Source: Diphasiastrum complanatum (taxonomy: Eukaryota; Streptophyta; Lycopodiopsida; Lycopodiales; Lycopodiaceae). From it: a stretch of 64,000 nucleotides of DNA. Position 1 is the stretch's first letter, and the number at the start of each line of letters is the position of its first letter. Of the stretch, positions 12,540-23,493 are shown in pieces. The stretch covers positions 20,441,746 to 20,505,745 of the forward strand of contig CM055098.1 of the NCBI GenBank assembly GCA_029204225.1. The letters are read 5' to 3'. The notes beneath the pieces were generated by a model that was not told where the DNA came from, searched no databases, and saw only the letters and a list, made by a program, of their open reading frames with translations. A program made the translations under genes and the position numbers.

Positions 12540-13124
12540 GTTGATGGTTTGCTTTTAGGTTTAATGAAATAGCAGAAAGCGGAGATGGTGCGCCAGTAGT
12601 AAATTGTTGTTTGGTGTTACCCTTGATGGCTCTCTTTAGCTCACCAAATCCAAGGGCTTCTTGACAAAATTGTAGTTTGACTAATTATGCGATGGTGGGA
12701 TCTCGAATGGACTCTAGGAGATAGCCATCATTGGTCTAGTATAACTCAATGGTCGTGTCAATGAAAGGTTCAATGACATTCTTGGCATGCTTATGGTTGG
12801 GTGAAGACTGGGTGTCGGATGATATCCCTATGGATTCAAGGGTGGTTTCAGTGATGCACACCTTGTGGATAGCCCCCTGGTATTTGATATAAAACTTGGA
12901 TTTTTCCTCGACCCAGATGCTAAAGGAAAAAGTGATAAAATCCATATTAATTTTTCAAAAAAAACAAAAATGCTCGTGGATCCCCATTGGGTGAGCAGAG
13001 GCTCAACAAGGTGCATCCATTGAGCCACCATGCTTGTGCTAGGAAGTATCATGATGTCTGACTTGGTCGGAACATCACGATGAATGACATACTTAGGAGA
13101 CTAAGACGTATCGGTAGAAGACAT
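12540..13124 (-). pseudogene. Gypsy-associated extra ORF, decayed copy (homologue of 34948-35620)
   Basis: Reading the minus strand from the ATG at 13124 gives a protein that aligns by eye with the plus-strand ORF at 34948. Shared features, in order, are a short Ser/Thr start, a W-x6-PLL-x3-G segment, an NM pair (NMDF here), then F-x3-YQG-x3-KV-x-I, a VGI/IGI-S-x-D-x-Q-x-SS segment, and TN-x-GYL followed by an I-x(D/E)-P-x-I segment. One in-frame TAG lies near the start and frameshifts follow. I do not recognise the family. The position is about 0.8 kb downstream of an integrase C-terminus and just behind a TATA box. It could be a gag-like N-terminal domain or an additional ORF of an Athila/Tat-type element. 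Confidence 0.55.
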
Positions 13125-13264
13125 GATGAGAGTAGTCAAAAACTGAAAGTAAGAGCGCAAGAGTGTATCAGAAGGTTGGAAAGAAGATTTGGAAAGTTTT
13201 GGAGGCTGGAAAATTCAACAAGAGCTTCGCTAGCACAAGTGAGAATTGAACTCAAATTCAGCCC

Positions 13265-13271
13265 TTTTATA
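13265..13271 (-). promoter_or_regulatory. TATA box upstream of the extra ORF
   Basis: The element strand reads CCTATAAAAGGGC, about 141 bases before the ORF start at 13124. The stretch after it (GGGCTGAATTTGAGT, then GCTAGCGAAGCTCT) aligns with the stretch after the TATA box at 34744. Confidence 0.5.
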
Positions 13272-13919
13272 GGTGAATTTAAAAGGTCCATTAGACAAAG
13301 TACTAGTTTGGTTGTTCAGTTCTAGACAAAAATCTGCATGCATTCTCAGTATTGTAAAATTAGTTTCTAAAAATCTCAACAAAGGTTTCTGAAAATCTGA
13401 ACTGATCTGACAAAGGTTAAACATTCGCCTAAGAACATCCTTCGCCTAGGTACTGTAGATAAAAAAAATTTCAAGATATGAACCTATGTCCAACCTAATT
13501 TTGGCATTCTAAATCCATGTAGTAGGTCGACGAAGGTTAATAATGATGGTAACATACTCGACAAAGGTTCCCAAAATGGCTTCAAAAAAGGATAATAAAT
13601 TTGCTAGAAAACCTTTGCCCAACTCAATATTGGTAAATCTGAGGTGGATGTGTCATCTGGCAACTCGGCAAAGGTTTTCCAAACTATATGTACAAAAAAT
13701 GTCTCAAAAAGTGATTTTCTAAGGCACTTTTCCATAAAAGGTAATTTTTGAAAATACTTTCCATCAACTTTTTTCAGATTTGATGACTTTTTTGGCTTTT
13801 GCTCATCATTCTTTTTCCTTCTTTCTTTTTCTTGCTTTTTTTTTTTTTACTATCTTTTCCCCAAAAACAAAAATCAATCAAGTAGTGGAAAACAACAAAA
13901 GTGAAATTGATAGGGTGCT
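13272..13919. other. Spacer between integrase end and extra ORF
   Basis: AT-rich. On the minus strand there is an A-rich run and several CCTTTGYCGA-like words (plus strand 'GGCAAAGG', 'GACAAAGG'). No primer-binding site was seen. It could be an LTR or an internal non-coding region of the gypsy element. Confidence 0.4.
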
Positions 13920-13922
13920 AGA

Positions 13923-14105
13923 TCATACTAGTTGAAGTAGCTGAACTGGCTGCCAAAACTTGCGTAGTCGGCTGCCATTCAACGGAGTATCAAATCGTTT
14001 TCCATCCAAATGTTCTAGAATAACTAATCCATAGTTCAATATCTCTTTGACCTTGTACAGTCCTTCACCCATCAATGGAGAGACTACGAGCTCATTGGCA
14101 CGAAA
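13923..14105 (-). pseudogene. Ty3/gypsy integrase C-terminal fragment
   Basis: The reverse strand gives about 60 residues resembling the end of plant gypsy integrases: ELVVSPLMGEGLYKVKEIL, then NYGLVILEHLDGK, then NGSRLRKFW. The family pattern is a small SH3-like fold ending 'GPYKV..V..NG...L..LDG.....VNG..LK.Y'. The catalytic core is missing. Upstream on the same strand (14110-14360) the sequence becomes GC-rich and unrelated. Confidence 0.6.
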
Positions 14106-14419
14106 TTCAGGTAGGTTGTCCACATCATCTCGTTCTGAGGAGATCCAATCCCCACAACCCTCCAACCGAGGTGTTCCCCCCTTCCACGAGGGTCTATCCG
14201 GCGGGAGTCCCTCCCCCACGCACTCTAATGCCAGTGCCTCTTCTCGACATTTCGACCGAGAATGATCATAGGAGGAGTCGCCTCAGCGGCGGCTGCTGTT
14301 GTGGCGGTGACGTCGATGATGTCGTGCTTTGTGCGGCCTCAAGTCCAGTACATCCATCTAGCAGGCCTTGTCATAGGTCTTTCTTACTTTGAAAAACCCT
14401 AACTCAAGAAGCAACATGG

Positions 14420-15410
14420 ATGGTGCGTGATACTTTGACTTCTGCATCTGTCACACCTGATTATCTCGACACCCCCACACTCTATTCTCAGATTTTTTCT
14501 TCTTCAGTACCCACGCCCCCTATGGGGTCTCCATGGCACCATGATCTCTCTTGCCAGGCCACTCCACCCATTTTTTCTCCCATTCAAACCCCTGTTGGTT
14601 ACACTCCTGCTCAAACTCCTTCCCAACCTTCTCCTCTTTGTACCCCTCCCCACTCTTCTCGTGATCGCCTTCAAACTCCTCCCCAAATCATTTCCGTTGT
14701 AGTTAAATCCCCCACTCCTCTTGACACTCCCTTTTGCACCTCTCCATCAGTTGACGTCTTGCCATCCTATGACATAGATGCGGAGAAACATATAGTGGAG
14801 GATGACTGTGGTGGTCGCGACATCACTCACATGGGGCAACTCACGCATGTATGTGGTCTTCAACAGGGACATTTTCAAGGACTGGCACAAACAAAGTGAT
14901 GAGGAAAAGAATTATGTCATTGACCAGCTGTATAGAGAATTTCCAATCCCCTCCCCTAATTTGGAATTTGACCGAATATGGATGGGACGACGCATGGAAA
15001 GCGTGATGAGCCACCGCAAATCAGAGATCCGAGATGCGGTGAGAGATGGCAAATCTAGGTCAACGTGCACAAGGACGATTGGAAGTTTGCAAAGAAAAAA
15101 TTTCGAGAAGATCTAGATTGTTTGAAGCAACAAAGAGAGGCAGGAGACTGTAGGGCCCTCGCACCTGGGCAGTGGTGGCCAAGGTTTTTTCATGCCCATT
15201 TCGTAAGTCTCCCCACTCATAAGTTGAATTTGTTTTGGTCATAATTCATATTTTATTTGTGGATTTGTTTCAATTAAATTACAATCACTGATTTGTCGGT
15301 TCATGCAAAAATTTGCCGTAAAGCAGCCTCCCACAAAAAGGAGTACAAATATGCATATTCCAACAACTTGCAATCATTACCGAATTATTGGATAGACAAG
15401 GAGTGAGAAT
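14420..15410 (+). pseudogene. Transposon-type protein gene (Ptta/En/Spm-like), frameshifted
   Basis: The first frame (14420 to about 14830) codes a Pro/Thr/Ser-rich segment with repeated TP motifs. A frameshift leads to a second frame (about 14830-15058) with VFNRDIFKDWHKQSDEEKN, then LYREFPIPSP, then RIWMGRRM and RKSEIRDAVR. Another shift leads to DDWKFAKKKFREDL and PGQWWPRFFHAHF, which ends at a possible donor GTAAGT near 15200. A later piece (about 15310-15408, KKEYKYAYSNN) may be the next exon. The W/L/F spacing followed by a Lys/Arg-rich segment resembles plant proteins annotated as 'transposase, Ptta/En/Spm'. That assignment is from memory and only tentative. The gene is broken at two or more places. 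Confidence 0.42.
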
Positions 15411-15414
15411 TGAA

Positions 15415-16230
15415 TGGGATGGATATTTTGAGGTATGTATTATGGTTTCAATATATATTCTGACTTCACCAAATTCATTCGGTTGGATACTCTAACAACA
15501 TCACTTACAAAATTTACACATCTTCGTTGCACGCAGGTATCGCAGTCACATGAATCTGATGACCATGGCTAGGACGGGGACGATTCAACTGGATCTAATA
15601 ATTAGGCATTTCATTCTAATATATATTTGTGATTCAAACATTTATGTATGAATATATATAATGTGTTTAAGTTAAGTCCTCTACATGGCTCTTCAATTGC
15701 ATGTATAGTCCAGTCTTAGGATAGAATGGAGCCATTGGACAGCTTTATAATGATGTCCCATGGGAGAACCTTGGCCACCACTCCCAAGGTTTGAAGGTCC
15801 CTAAAGTCTCCTGTATCTTCTTAGCAGCCTCTCGTTGTTTTTTGACACGATTTGGAGTGTTGGAGAATCCTTTTTTCACAAACTTCAAGTCTTCCTTGTC
15901 TTAATTCGGATGGATATTCTAGATCTGAGGTATATATGGCTTCAAGATATACTTTAACTTCACTACATTCATGTGGTCTGACTTTCACTATCATCACATT
16001 TCTCAGATAACTAAATTATATTCATTGGATGCAAGTATCACAATCTCAATCCCATGCATCACAGTCACACGAGTCCGATTGTGACGTCGATGGCTAGGAC
16101 GAGGATGACTCAGCTGGATCTAATTATAATTAGGTATATTTCAATAATCCAATTTGTAACATATCTTTGTACTTGGAACATTTATGTATGAATGTATATT
16201 CGTTGAATTTAAGTTTCCTTCATCAATTTT
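15415..16230 (+). repeat. Diverged tandem duplication of a 3' gene end
   Basis: About 15415-15668 and about 15904-16230 align by eye. Both contain GATGGATATT, a SHES-coding stretch, a TAG, an acidic DxDDS tail and then a shared AT-rich trailer with CATTTATGTATGAAT. The copies appear to be two versions of the end of the transposon-type gene. Between them (15670-15900) is unassigned sequence. Confidence 0.6.
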
Positions 16231-16592
16231 TAAGTGCTTATAATGTAACTCAAATAGAATTTGCAAATTTTTTTATTAACAATAATAAATGAACAAATGA
16301 TTTTGCTTACCAACTTCATAAGAAGTGGTGCAAAAGACTCTTGGAGCCGGATGGAGTCCATTTTTAAGGCGGAATGGAGCCAGTATGTTGAGGTTGAAGA
16401 GAGAAATTGCTAAAAATCATAGATTAAGGAGTGATTTTGCAAGTTTAAGACTAGAATCTAAATTTCCATCATTCTAGATTGGTTCATGAGTGATAGGATT
16501 GAGTCTATAAGCTTTCTAAATTGCTAGAAGACTTTAGGTTCAGATCTCTTAGAGAAACCATAAGAGTTTCTAGTGCTTTTCCACATTCAAAA

Positions 16593-17048
16593 ATGGCATC
16601 AATGGGTGGTTTTTTGCTTGAAGCTAGTGAAAGACTTACATCCACTAATTATGCTACTTGGATAGTTCAAATGGAGTCTTTGCTTGTACTTCATGATCTT
16701 TATGACATAGTACTTGAGGTGGAAGTAGAACCTCAAGGAGAAGTTGAATTGGCTAAGTACAAAAAGAGATGTAGAGTTGCATTACATTGCATAAAAATGA
16801 ATGTAAGCAATGAACTTTTGAAAGAAATTTCATCTTGTACCACATCCAAAGAGGCATGGGATTCATTAAAAGCCATTTATGGATCCAAGAACACTTCAAG
16901 GATACTCATGCTTAGGAATCAAATCATTCAAAGCATGAAAGGAAGTAGTGAAAGTGCCCAAAATTATGTCTTTAGAATCAAATCTTTGAATAAGGAGTTG
17001 TCTTCTATAGATGATAAAATCAAAGATGATCCCATATGTTTCTTGTGA
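16593..17048 (+). pseudogene. Copia gag fragment (family B)
   Basis: The ATG at 16593 opens MASMGGFLLEASERL and continues through YATWIVQMESLL, ISSCTTSKEAWDSLKAIYGS, MLRNQIIQSMKGSSES and IKSLNKELSSIDDKIKDD. This is the UBN2/retrotran_gag_2 pattern of plant copia gag, here 151 residues before truncation; family members continue further. The start matches the minus-strand start at about 55640 (MASIGGNLLEAS), which identifies both as one family. Sequence after 17048 is not gag. The frame between is open, so truncation rather than decay ended it. Confidence 0.75.
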
Positions 17049-17256
17049 AGATGTTTTGACTGCTCTCTTTGATCTGGGCTTGCGTATGAGCTTATCTCCT
17101 TCAGACTCCATATCATCGATCTCTGTCTCATCTGATGAAGCATGTCGCCTCGCTTGCATCTTGGAAGTTTGGCCTAGATTGTCGTGTGGCTAGTGGTTGG
17201 ACCAATGTTGTGGTGTCTTCGTGATGAGCAAAAGATGCTTTAGGAGTTAAATACCA

Positions 17257-18088
17257 TGTGAAAATTCACACATGTGGGAATGCCCTAATGTGTGAAATTG
17301 ATCTCCTAAGCTTGGCTCATGCACTATAGATCACCTATTGACTGAAATCCAAGATCAATGACAAGATCTATGGCAAAATCCAAGACCATTCTACATGCAT
17401 TCATTCATTACCAAAAGGTGTTTCACATGTGTGGAAGACTCCATGAAATAAACTAAGTCCCAACAAGCTCCTCTCCTTGGGTAGAGAGATAAAATACCAC
17501 TTTTGGGCTCGTCTAGAGAGAGAAGACAATACAAGCAAAATTGGAAAATCTCCAAATTGACTCGAAAATCTCATAGATCTCTCATACATTAATGAAGGGA
17601 ATGAAAGTACATATAGAGACTCATGGAGATCCAAGATTAATTCCTATTGGACTCCTTAAATATAGACTCTCTAATCCTATTGGATGTGTGATGTAACATC
17701 CCTCACTTTTGATTGGACCCTTCCCACACATCTCTCTCTTATGATTGGACCCTTTGACTTTTGCCACCACATAGGGTGCATCACTCATCAAACCTAAACT
17801 TGACATGTGTAACCAACCTAACTAGCTCGAGTTACATCACAATTGAATTTTGGCCTAATCATGACAAAACATGTGTACTTGACCATTTGACCTCTAAAGC
17901 CAAAATTGGCTCTATCACCTAGTGACACCAAGATGCTTGACTAGCAATCTTTGTGATACCCCTAAAGTTAACATTATAAACTATTTCTAACTATTTTACA
18001 CATGTAGGAACATGCTCCACACATGTGAAATGTAATCACAAACATAAAATTATAAAATAACCAAGATAGATTTTTGACAATTATCACA
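17257..18088 (-). repeat. LTR of family B (minus orientation)
   Basis: Starts on the plus strand with TGTGAAAATTCACACATGTG directly after ATACCA, a remnant of the tRNA-Met primer-site complement, and ends TTATCACA. It aligns by eye with the reverse complement of 58450-59843, for example over the 'CTAACCTAGCTCGAG' and 'GGCCTAATYATGAC' stretches, and with 56908-57764. It contains several CACATGTG palindromes, including pairs near 17270 and 18000. Confidence 0.7.
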
Positions 18089-18145
18089 GAAGCCACTGCC
18101 TTAAACATCACTAATGTTATCGCAGCACTCAAAACCAGTTAAATC

Positions 18146-18878
18146 TTATCCTTTGTAAAACTGACATTGTTTGATATCAAACGGTCTTAAGGGAACTTCA
18201 AACACATCGTGAGTGACTAAAATTTGAGAACAAAATATATCGTCGGTAAAGTTGATTACTGAGTTGTGTGTAGTCGTAGAGTCTGTAGCCATTGAGATTC
18301 CAATGTTGCAAGAAGGAGAATTGATATGAAGATCCGAAATTGCCAAGTTTACGATTAGAGATTTTGGAGCCACAGTCGTTGGAAAATCAGTTGGAAGCGC
18401 GGTACAACGAAAGTCTTTGGAAGATTGTTGTGGATCATGTGGAATGCACTAAAAGCTCTCAAAACCAGGTTGGGAAGCAGAAAAACTAGAATTTTGATGA
18501 TATTGAGATGCTTCAAACATGTTAGATGATGAGAGAAATTTTGGTGATGCCCATGTTCTGTTCAAGCAGCTTCAGCAGTCCTTAAATTGACCGACTTTGT
18601 CTGGTCGTTTGGTGTTATAAGAAGTTATTGGTGTGATGGCTGCATGCAGACTGTCATGGTCGTTGATTAAGTTACACACACCCAAAGAGTTCCAAGCTAC
18701 ATCTCTTATATGATATTGATGTTGATCTTCCTGACGATGATCCGAGTGCTCGGGGTTTGTACCTTGAGTTATAGTACCTATACCGACCTGTTTGAGTTTT
18801 TCTTTTATGCTCAAATTCCAAAAGTTCTTGATCTCATTATTCATACGACCGGGTAAATGTCCATTGATTTTTGACCAC
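18146..18878 (-). pseudogene. R2R3-MYB transcription factor, orphan last exon
   Basis: The minus strand has a 3' splice site (TTTTCTGTGTAG) followed at 18878 by an exon coding WSKINGHLPGRMNNEIKNFW and then the SIKEKLKQVGI stretch. This is the second half of the R3 MYB repeat, starting at the conserved exon-3 position. The helix-turn-helix contact region (NNEIKNFW) is intact. The frame continues about 240 codons, with a TGA after FKDC (18572) and a TAG after ESF, and ends after QFYKG at 18146. The region downstream of each stop is still Ser/Asn/Gln-rich, like MYB activation tails. Exons 1-2 (R2 and first half of R3) were not found in the next 2 kb. It is therefore a truncated pseudogene, or the 3' end of a gene with a very long intron and two stops. 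Confidence 0.68.
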
Positions 18879-18889
18879 CTACACAGAAA

Positions 18890-21299
18890 ATTGTTTTTTA
18901 AATATTGTTGATGTCCTACTATGCAACATATATCCAACATCTAACAATCCTGAAAAATTCAGTAGATCTATTAGGATTGCTTGTCGACAACTATTTTGCT
19001 TGTCGATGATTAACTCACCAACTAGTATATGAAAACAAATTTGGAAACAAAGATGCGATTTTTTAAAATCTAGAAGCTACCATGAATGAATGAATATATA
19101 CCAGCTAGCTTGGCCACATACTCCAACTATTATGACCTTACTTTGCAATGCATTTGACCAGTTTCTCATACTTTGTTCATCATTTATAGTCTAGGTGAAA
19201 CCAGCTCGTGCACTATTGTAACATGATAAGAGGAGCATATATAGGTGGCGATAAAAAAATTAACTTCATTGAGTTCAAGTTGATGATGTCTAATGAAGGT
19301 TGCTTGATGCTTTGCCCATAGACTATCTAAGCTTGATCTTCTCGTAAACTTAGATCAAACAAATTCTAATATTAAAGTATGGATGTTTTTGTTAACGGAT
19401 TTTGACTCCTGACTTTCCGAGATCATCTGAGAAACTAATTCCCTCCAAATCTTTTACAACCGAGTACTTCAAATATTGCAAATATAATCGATAGCCAAGA
19501 GTTTCACTAATATGCCATTTTGAATTCTTTTTCTCACATAATACTCTTCGAGTTCTTCCGGAGCCACAATGCCTTTATCTGCTTTCTTTCATACAAACCA
19601 AACATTCAACCATATGTAAAGCACTAATTTTTTTTTTCCTATGAACCCTTACTTGACAAAATTTGACAACTATACAAAGCACAAACTGACATAAGAAACC
19701 TTACACATCAGAGGGACCTTACATCTGTGTAAGGTCCTCCTTCAAAAACTGTTTTACCACAGAGATAAATTGACAAAAAATTTTACCAACAGTGAATTTG
19801 TTAGCTTACGCCCAAATTTGTTACCTGTTACTCCAACTTCTTCAAGATTGTTCAAAGTACATGCACAAGGAACTCATTCCGACAAGGTCTATGGCTACAA
19901 TCAATGCTTATTTTCAAATTTCTGAAATAATTATTTTGTGTCTTGTCCATCTCTTTATGCTATCAATCTCTTATCTAGTTTTTTTTTGTTTACAATGTTT
20001 TTATTTCATCCTTTACAAGTACGATTTCACATTAAAAATAAGTAAGCTTCTTGGTTATACACTATAACTATTAACATCAAAAATCAGACTTTATTTTTTT
20101 TTACCTATATTTTAATTTCTATAGTTAAAGACACTAGTATGGATGTTCTAGTATTTGGTTTATGTTATGACTTATGGTCTAAAAATTTGTCATTACAGAT
20201 TACTTATGAGTGTTTTCGAGTTTTAGGATGAAATAGACAAACTCTTTTTCTACTTCAAACGTCGAATCATGTCTCTCCAACATTGCTCTTTGAGCAGCAC
20301 AATCTTTATATCTGGTAAGCAAATTATCATGATATGATTATATGTAACAATATATACTTATACTTTACATGATTCAATCAAAGTTAACTTTACATTTGCT
20401 TTCATTGTTGTAATTAATCAATTTTGATATGCTAAAAGACAATATAGCAATTTTGCAATGCATTCATATCTTTTCATTTAGGTTGGATTCTTTATGTGTA
20501 ATTTGAGTTTAAGTTTTGATTTATTGTTTATTATCACATTTACAATTGTCTTCAATATTGTAAGCAATCATACACTATAAAGTCAAAGTAATAATGTTAC
20601 AATGCACTTAGAAAAACAGTTGTCAATCAAGTTGTATCTGATAATAATAATAGTAGTACAAAAAAAGATTGATTCAAAAAATAATATTTTGTTTCACAGT
20701 GATCGATGAAGAGTAGCAAAAAAGAATCTGTTGATATTTATACACTATAGAAAAAATGTCCAATTTTTTCAAACCAGTTTTTTTTAAATTTATTTTTATT
20801 ATTTACATCCTTGTCATATAAGAACTAATATACTTAAAAGCGAAAGCGAAAGTGAAATCAAAATCGAAATAAATAAACGCAAAATTTCATGGAGAAAAGA
20901 ATAATCTTTGTTTTATAAAATTTTGGAAAGACAATTGCCACTTTCCATTGGCTCTATTAAATCATCCAAAATCATGTAATTGCTAATTATTGGTGTTTTG
21001 GGAATCATGACATAAGTTAAAATAACCACAACTTTAAAAAAAAAGGGCAAACCATCTATATCACACAAAATACTTGCAAGAACACTCACATCATTATAAA
21101 CATTGCTTTCTTTTCTCTCTTAGTCACACTTTTTGCTTTACAAAAAAAAAAATTGCATAACATCATACTCTACCAAAATAAAACAACAAAATACTAAAGT
21201 ATTTGCATTCAATTTTAAAAAAAATCACAAATCAAAATAATTATCTAAAATATTTACAATGCAAATTCTTCATCAAAATTATTGTCGTTGGGCTTCCAA
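18890..21299. other. No gene recognised
   Basis: Strongly AT-rich sequence without supported coding regions. No MYB upstream exons, RNA gene or transposon ends were recognised here. Confidence 0.4.
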
Positions 21300-21850
21300 T
21301 ACTAGTTACACTTCTAAGTGTAGTATCTACCTAAAAATTGACACCTACAAGTTTGCATGTTGAGATATTCAACTCTATCTACCTACTTTCTACATGTGTC
21401 ATTTTTTATAATAGAAATATACAAATGTTCATGCATGTGCCAACACAAGTTATAGTTTGCTTTGCATGTCACATTTGGCAAACTTAACATTATGAATGTG
21501 GATTGGCTCGAGTTTTTGCTTGGCCAAATTTGGAATTTTCACTTTGTAAAACTACATGCATATTGAAAAACTTCATCAACCCCAAAAGTCAAGATAGGTG
21601 GCTTTTTTATTTTCAACACTCCTCCTAAAACGTTACCTATTTGACTTGAACATCGATTTTGGAATCAATCCAAGATTGGTCCTATGCTTGATAAAGGAAC
21701 TTTTTGAGTGGATTCTTTGGTATGCATATGAAGTGAAGATTAGCCAAGGAATCTATCATAGCAGCATCCTCACCATAACCATGATAAGATCTCTTTGGTA
21801 GAAATCTCTTGCCAACACCTTCGAAGAGTATTCCACCAATTTGCCACTAT
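21300..21850 (-). repeat. Family B 3' LTR end plus 3' internal tail
   Basis: On the minus strand a purine tract TTTTAGGAGGAG directly precedes TGTTGAAAAT, marking the 3' LTR boundary at 21618/21619. The internal tail (21619-21850) aligns by eye with 58190-58449. Both contain a GGTGGAATR-GCTTC.. stretch, then ATCATGGTTRTGGT, then AAAGRATCCACT. The left limit of the LTR was not found; 21300 is a guess. The tail joins copia integrase sequence of another family at about 21850. Confidence 0.55.
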
Positions 21851-23349
21851 TTTGATATGCTTCCTCCATGCTTGATCATGATCTTTGATCTGAAATTTCC
21901 ATTTGCATGAAGATATAAGTCACTGTGTATCAATGACAAAATGGACTTCGCCCTTTTGGCTTGTCCTCTTGGAAATCTAGTTCTAGGTTGTTTCCCTAAT
22001 AAGCAATTTTCACAGACAGAATGATTAGCTATAGTAACAACATTTATATTCATGTCCTTGACCATTTTGTTAAGATACATACACAAGATTGAACGCATGT
22101 TTAGATGACCTAATCTTTGATGCCATAGATTAGCATCTGAAGAGCTCACAAAAAGTGAAAGATCGTGAGTCAATATATACAAAGTTTTTTCTCTGTAAGC
22201 AAAGAATTTCTTTTGAATTCTCATCTAAAATAGTACATCGGCTAGTAGTGAACAAAGCTCTATAGCCCTGATCTGTGATCTTGCTAATAGACAATAGGTT
22301 CTTTGTTAACTTAGGTACATAAAGTACACCATTAAGCTGCCTAGTGATGCTATCAGAGAATTGTAGTTTAATAGAGCCTTGCCCTTCGACTTGATGTGAA
22401 CTGAAGTCACCAAAGAAACTATACTTTGATTCTGTAGCTATGAGTGTAGCGAAGAGGTCTTTGCATGGCGTCATGTGCTGAGAAGAACTTGAATCGAGAT
22501 ACCATTGATGGGCATCTCTACTGGGTTGATCTTGTACCATCAGCGCTATATTATCATCTTGTGAACCTCTGATTGTGTCAGAGTTGTCTTCTTGCTACTG
22601 TTGCGTCTTCTTCCTCGCTTCATTGTGCTTGAGGACGCGACAGTCTTTGATGTCGTGGTTAGTTCTTTTGCAATGGTTGTTCTGTCTTTGTCTTCTTATC
22701 CTCGAAGCCTTTCTTCTTCTTGGACTGCTGCTTGTTTGAGTAGAGTGCCATGGATTTGGTACTCGTTGTCGTAGACAAGCTTTTTCTCCTAACTTCTTTC
22801 TGCAACAGACTTGCTGTCAATTTTTGGAGAGATGACGCAGGAGTATTGCTAAGAAACAACACTAAATTGTCGTAGGAGGATGGAAGACTGGCAAGAAGAG
22901 ACATGGTAGAGTCTTCTTTTGAGATAGGCGAACCTATTGCAGCTAGTTGGTTTAGCAACTGTTTGAACTCATTCAGATGGTCGCTGACTAAGGTGCCTTC
23001 ACTCATTCTGAGTGTTAGTACCTTCTTCCTCAAGAAGAGGTGAGCGAAAACATCTGAGGTCTCGTAAAATGCTTGTAAGGATGTCCCAGGCTTCTTTGGA
23101 GGTGGTGATGTTTGATACATGAGCAATCTGAGTGTCCTTCAAATTCAGGGATACAATGGCAAGTGCTTTGCCATCCTTTGCTTCCCATGCTGGAAGCAGT
23201 TCAGGTTCTGCCGGTTTGGCAATTGAACAATTTACGTATCTCCAAAGCTCCTTCTCGATCAAGATCATCCTCATCTTAAACTTCCACATGTGGAAGTCAC
23301 CTCCGTTGAATTTGTTGATCAAGCGGATACCTGAGGTTGAACCTTCCAT
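21851..23349 (-). pseudogene. Second copia element, gag to integrase start, truncated
   Basis: The minus strand starts at the ATG at 23349 (MEGSTSGIRLINKFNGG, then WKFKMRMILIEKELW). UBN2-type gag runs to about 22700, and a zinc-knuckle remnant (CKRTNHDIKDC) lies near 22640. The protease has WYLDSSSSQHMT, so DSG has become DSS. A pre-integrase stretch (LWHQRLGHLNMRS) precedes the integrase start (CENCLLGKQPRTRFPRG, LIHSDL). Everything from the integrase core through reverse transcriptase and RNase H is absent. The 3' side is joined to family B sequence at 21850. A frame change separates gag and protease. The element cannot be autonomous. Confidence 0.8.
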
Positions 23350-23460
23350 TGTAATTGAGTAGCAGAGATAAAACACAAACTGAATGAACCAACTCTATAG
23401 AATTAGAATGTATTAAGTTCTATTATAAGTCCTAGACTCTAGTAATCCAATAAACATGTG

Positions 23461-23493
23461 GCTCTGATACCACTGTTGTGGCCTCTGATACCA
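23461..23493 (-). other. Duplicated tRNA-Met primer-binding site
   Basis: The plus strand reads GCTCTGATACCA at 23461-23472 and CCTCTGATACCA at 23482-23493. These are complements of the TGGTATCAGAGC primer site used by plant copia elements, about 110 bases upstream of the gag ATG on the minus strand. The 5' LTR should begin at about 23473 or just after the second copy. Confidence 0.65.
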
